DNA from: Heligmosomoides polygyrus polygyrus
Taxonomy: Eukaryota; Nematoda; Chromadorea; Rhabditida; Heligmosomidae
DNA: 64,000 bases
Reading direction: 5' to 3'
NCBI GenBank assembly: GCA_947396885.1
Contig: OX377204.1
Coordinates: 2,976,001-3,040,000, forward strand
Both the position numbers and the translations under genes were made by a program. This document shows, one piece after another, positions 61,038-64,000 of this stretch (positions are counted from its first letter, which is position 1; each line of letters starts with the position of its first letter). The notes beneath the pieces are model-generated. The model ran no database searches, was not told the DNA's origin, and worked only from the letters and a program-made list of their open reading frames with translations.

Positions 61038-61543
61038 GTAAGAACACATCCCAGTATGAAGTTATCCAGACGTGAGGTTACCATGGGCTACACCATGGTT
61101 GAGTTTACCCTGGGTTGTGTGGGTAGTGGGTAGAATTTGAGCATTTTCTCTGAGTGAAGCGGTGGGTGAAGGGGAGGGTAAAATTTTATCATTTAGCAAT
61201 TGATAGTCACCGTTCATTCCAAATTTGTGAGCAAATATTTGAAGGTCGACGAGGGTGATTTTCAGATATTCGTTTAATATGGGACAACAAACGCCAATAG
61301 TATAATATTTGGTAGTAGTTATTTTGGGACTAGCATTTTGGTATTCCAGATGATTTGAAAGAAGCGCAATTTTATCAGGGATGGTGCGCGAGTTTCTGGG
61401 TAGGTGAATATACCCAGGAGAACTTGGCGAGGTATATTCTTACCCAGCGCTTCACACCTTTGACCGGGTAAAGTACACGATGAATACCCCATCCGGAGTA
61501 ATCCTCTCCTTTTTGACTGCTTTCCCTGGGCAAACGCATAGCA

Positions 61544-61829
61544 CTACTGCCAGGCAACTTCAATTTTCAACAATTCACAGGCGACACCGGATTGCAAGTT
61601 TCGACGTTCGCCTGCAATGATATTCAGCATGGCATCGTTTATCTGCATAATTATGAAGTCATCTAGCTCTTCTATGGGCTTCGGTGCCATGTGGTAAGCG
61701 CTACACTGAGTCTGATTTCAGCAAACGTACGATGCTAATAACTCACAGAGTTTCTTATCCTTAATCTCATCAAACTTTCGGTTCTTTTTTTACAAGAACA
61801 AGTCGAGCCTTGTCACTATCGCTCGTCAT
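61544..61829 (-). pseudogene. Decayed protein-coding remnant, family unknown
   Basis: The minus strand reads MTSDSDKARLVLV, then after a one-base shift in an A run KKNRKFDEIKDKKLCELLA.., an in-frame TGA (61730-61728), and MAPKPIEELDDFIIMQINDA..GERRNLQSGVACELLK to a stop at 61544. Composition and continuity suggest an old coding sequence with one frameshift and one stop. No family recognised. Plus-strand frames over the same DNA are shorter. Confidence 0.35.
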
Positions 61830-61931
61830 TTTTTCCTTGCGTTCGTCGCATTTTGAAGTACTTTTTTATTTTTTATTTATTGTTGAGCATGCAGCGATGG
61901 AATTTACTAAACAATATATTCGTCATCGTAA

Positions 61932-62066
61932 GGACCCGTTTATGCTTCGACGCCGAACGACGCGACGCCACCAATTGTGGAAAAATTGATCGAGCGCTGC
62001 GATCGATCAATTTGGCCACTAAAAATGCCATCGCGTCGCTCGGCGTCGGAAGTAAAGACAGGGTCC
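61932..62066. mobile_element. Family C MITE, copy 5 (degenerate)
   Basis: GGACCCGTTTATGCTTCGAC and GTCGGAAGTAAAGACAGGGTCC bound the usual AAATTGATCGAGCG interior. Confidence 0.65.
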
Positions 62067-62105
62067 AAGCCATACAGTCTCCCACATGGGGGCTTCGTTT
62101 TCGCC

Positions 62106-62205
62106 TAATCAAGGCTCAGATAACGCGGCTTATCGCTCACCATATCGCTTGAAAGCTTACAATTCTCCGTTAAAGTTACGTAACTCGTTAATGAATCCGG
62201 CCCCT
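62106..62205. mobile_element. Half of a family A element
   Basis: CTCAGATAACGCGGCTTATCG through GTTAATGAATCCGGCCCC; the left arm is absent. Confidence 0.6.
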
Positions 62206-62330
62206 AGTGGGCAGGCGAGCGATTTCCCTTTCCCGAAGAACTGGGAAAAATCGAAGTCAAAAACCATGTTGACTACACTTTCAATACCTTCAGTTTCGGC
62301 GATTTTTTCTCTGTTAGGCTTAGGCATTAA

Positions 62331-62657
62331 GGCATTTGTTATACTCCCGCGGGAGCTTCCGCGGGACGTCCGCGGACGGGCGGTGCACCGCGGACGGTCG
62401 TCGTCGTCCCGGGGCGACTAACGTCGCATCGGAGCGCGTTTCCCGCGCCGAACTCCGCGGGACGACAGCCTTCCGCGGTGCAGTGCACCGCGGACGGCTG
62501 CCCTCCCGCGGGCGGGAAGTATAACACCCCCCTCGTCGTCTGTCGGCGGCGATCCGCGGACGGCGGGCTTGGCGGGCCGCGACGAGTGGCCCGGCGCGGG
62601 GTCCCGACGCGATCTCCGCCCATCCGCGGAAACTCCCGCAGGAGTATAACAGGGGCC
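62331..62657. mobile_element. Family E compound MITE, copy 3
   Basis: GGCATTTGTTATACTCCCGC / GCAGGAGTATAACAGGGGCC, flanked by TAA on both sides. An internal CGGGCGGGAAGTATAACACC at 62507-62526 marks the end of a second, nested unit. Confidence 0.7.
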
Positions 62658-62869
62658 TAAGGAGACGAAGTAAGTGACAATTTGAGGGAGCAGCATAATA
62701 AAAGGAATGGGGTAGGTGGAGAACCGTGTCCTAGCCCACTTCCTCCAATTTTTCACGTGTCTGTTCAGCTACGTAGATGTAGACTAGCGTTGTCATAAAG
62801 AAGATGGGCAGAAGCACGTTTTTGACCGTTTTTCTCGAGCAGTGTTGGCTAGTTTCTGTAGTTGATTAG

Positions 62870-63130
62870 CGTAGATTCTGCATGTCAAATTGGACACTCT
62901 TATTAACAAACTTGATGCCTCTGAAGTCAAATTGAACCCTAGCACGGTAGATTAAAGTGTTATCCTTTCATGTACCACTTTTACATTATACTGGGCACTT
63001 TTCTAAACAAGCCTAACGCTTTTGAAATCAAATTGAACGTTTTCCAAATCAAATCGAGCTCCTTCCATATTAAACCATAGACTTTCCAAGAAGGTTGAAC
63101 ATTTTTTTGTTTAACGAAAATCTTATTATG
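62870..63130. repeat. Relative of the TCAAATTGGAC foldback
   Basis: TGTCAAATTGGACACTCTTA, GAAATCAAATTGAACGTTTTCC and GACTTTCCAAGAAGGTTGAAC match the left arm of 4294-4918. Confidence 0.55.
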
Positions 63131-63701
63131 ACTTCCTTTGAAGTTTTAATTCTCCTACGCTGCAAATGAACATATTGTTTAAAGTTTCATAAAATTTTCT
63201 TTTGTAGAAAAACAATAGTTTATAAATCGTTTTAAAGAGCACGAAGGCGGCCATTTTTTAGTGCCAAAAGGAGAAACTGTGCCATGCCCTTGATCAAAGC
63301 GTTACGATTTTTATTCGATTGACAGAATTTCTGTTTGAAAGGAGTTCCACACCTGTAAACCATATCACAAAAACAACTGCAAGGAACATTTACTTCAACC
63401 GTACTTTGATGGTTCATGGAAGCAGCATTTACACTATCAATCAGATAAAAATCGCGACAAATTTTTCGAGTGCACGGCGCTATCTTGTGTAATAATGCAC
63501 TAAGTGGTGGTGCGGTCCCTGGTGCGCTCTAAAACAAAATTTAACTGACTATTTTCTCTCTAAAAATAAAAATTTAATTAAATTGTTCCACTCATTCGGG
63601 CTACATTTGGGCTACTAAGAAACTTTCAAAGAAAGTTATAACAATTTTTCCTTGCGCAAAAATTATTCTTTCCATTTGAAGAGCCAGTAATTTAAATTGT
63701 G
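63131..63701. other. AT-rich stretch, nothing recognised
   Basis: No repeat copy, exon or RNA gene could be supported here. Confidence 0.3.
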
Positions 63702-63755
63702 AGGTCTCGTTTATACTTCCGACACCGAGTGTTGCAAATCGATGGCCCCAGTGCA
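63702..63755. mobile_element. Family C MITE, left end only
   Basis: GGTCTCGTTTATACTTCCGA and CACCGAG..ATCGATGGCC match the family C left arm. The following sequence to the window end is unassigned. Confidence 0.5.
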
Positions 63756-64000
63756 GCGAATGTGCCATCAGCACGTGGGACCTCAACCTGCCTTATGGGG
63801 CATCCGTAGCTGCCAAGGCCTATACCGAGGGGGAGACACTACCCAACATATGAATCGATTGCCTGGCACTGAACATCACTGCCCATGCGATGTCCACGTG
63901 GAAGGCCACGCGCAGGCTCCTGCCCTGAGCGACCTGCCCCTCCAAGCGGACACCGCGGGGGGCTTACTCAGCCAGAACCAATAAACCCACAAACATATAC

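Overview
The window is eukaryotic, most likely nematode (inferred, not proven). Genes are split by GT-AG introns. TTTCAG-type acceptors sit 2-10 bases before three start codons, as expected for spliced-leader trans-splicing. The readable genes are animal mitochondrial and secreted-protein genes. More than half of the sequence is repeats, above all palindromic (foldback) DNA transposons, often nested, plus many poly-G/poly-C runs.

Two genes can be rebuilt exon by exon and named. SDHAF2 (minus, 9171 down to 3482, 3 exons, 137 aa) is the succinate dehydrogenase flavinylation factor. L2HGDH (plus, 12863-32604, 12 exons, 442 aa) is mitochondrial L-2-hydroxyglutarate dehydrogenase. They lie head to head, about 3.7 kb apart, and both serve FAD-linked mitochondrial oxidation. 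A third gene (plus, 39067-57016, 5 exons, 375 aa) encodes an unrecognised secreted protein with a Thr-rich mucin-like tail; one of its introns is about 15.5 kb. A fourth, partial gene starts at 59501 with an acceptor next to its ATG and three phase-compatible exons. Isolated exon-like pieces occur at 27093-27200, 38084-38169 and 61544-61829 (minus).

Repeats. (i) Short PIF/Harbinger-like elements (families B, C, D, E, H, P, Q here) have inverted termini of the type GGCCC..TTTATACTT and duplicate TTA, TAA or TGA. (ii) Family A, with GGGGCCGGATTCATCAACGA termini, has about 18 copies and no superfamily assigned. (iii) Family F is Mutator-like, with G-tract termini and a 9-base duplication in one copy. 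(iv) A 1.7 kb non-autonomous hAT element has a perfect 8-base duplication, ATTCTATC. (v) Family K is a 190-base foldback (3 copies). (vi) There are SINEs with tRNA-type A and B boxes. (vii) Retroelement remains are a decayed Penelope-like element (reverse transcriptase plus GIY-YIG endonuclease) at 43227-45050 and a decayed LINE reverse transcriptase at 19995-20480.

Layout: 1-3480 SINE and foldback repeats; 3482-9171 SDHAF2; 9172-12850 shared upstream region packed with nested foldbacks; 12863-32604 L2HGDH with repeat-filled introns; 32605-39066 mostly unassigned; 39067-57016 mucin-like gene hosting the Penelope and hAT elements; 57017-64000 repeats, the partial gene at 59501 and a huge polypyrimidine tract. 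I see no CRISPR array, no rRNA and no complete autonomous transposase. Family names A to R are local to this annotation.
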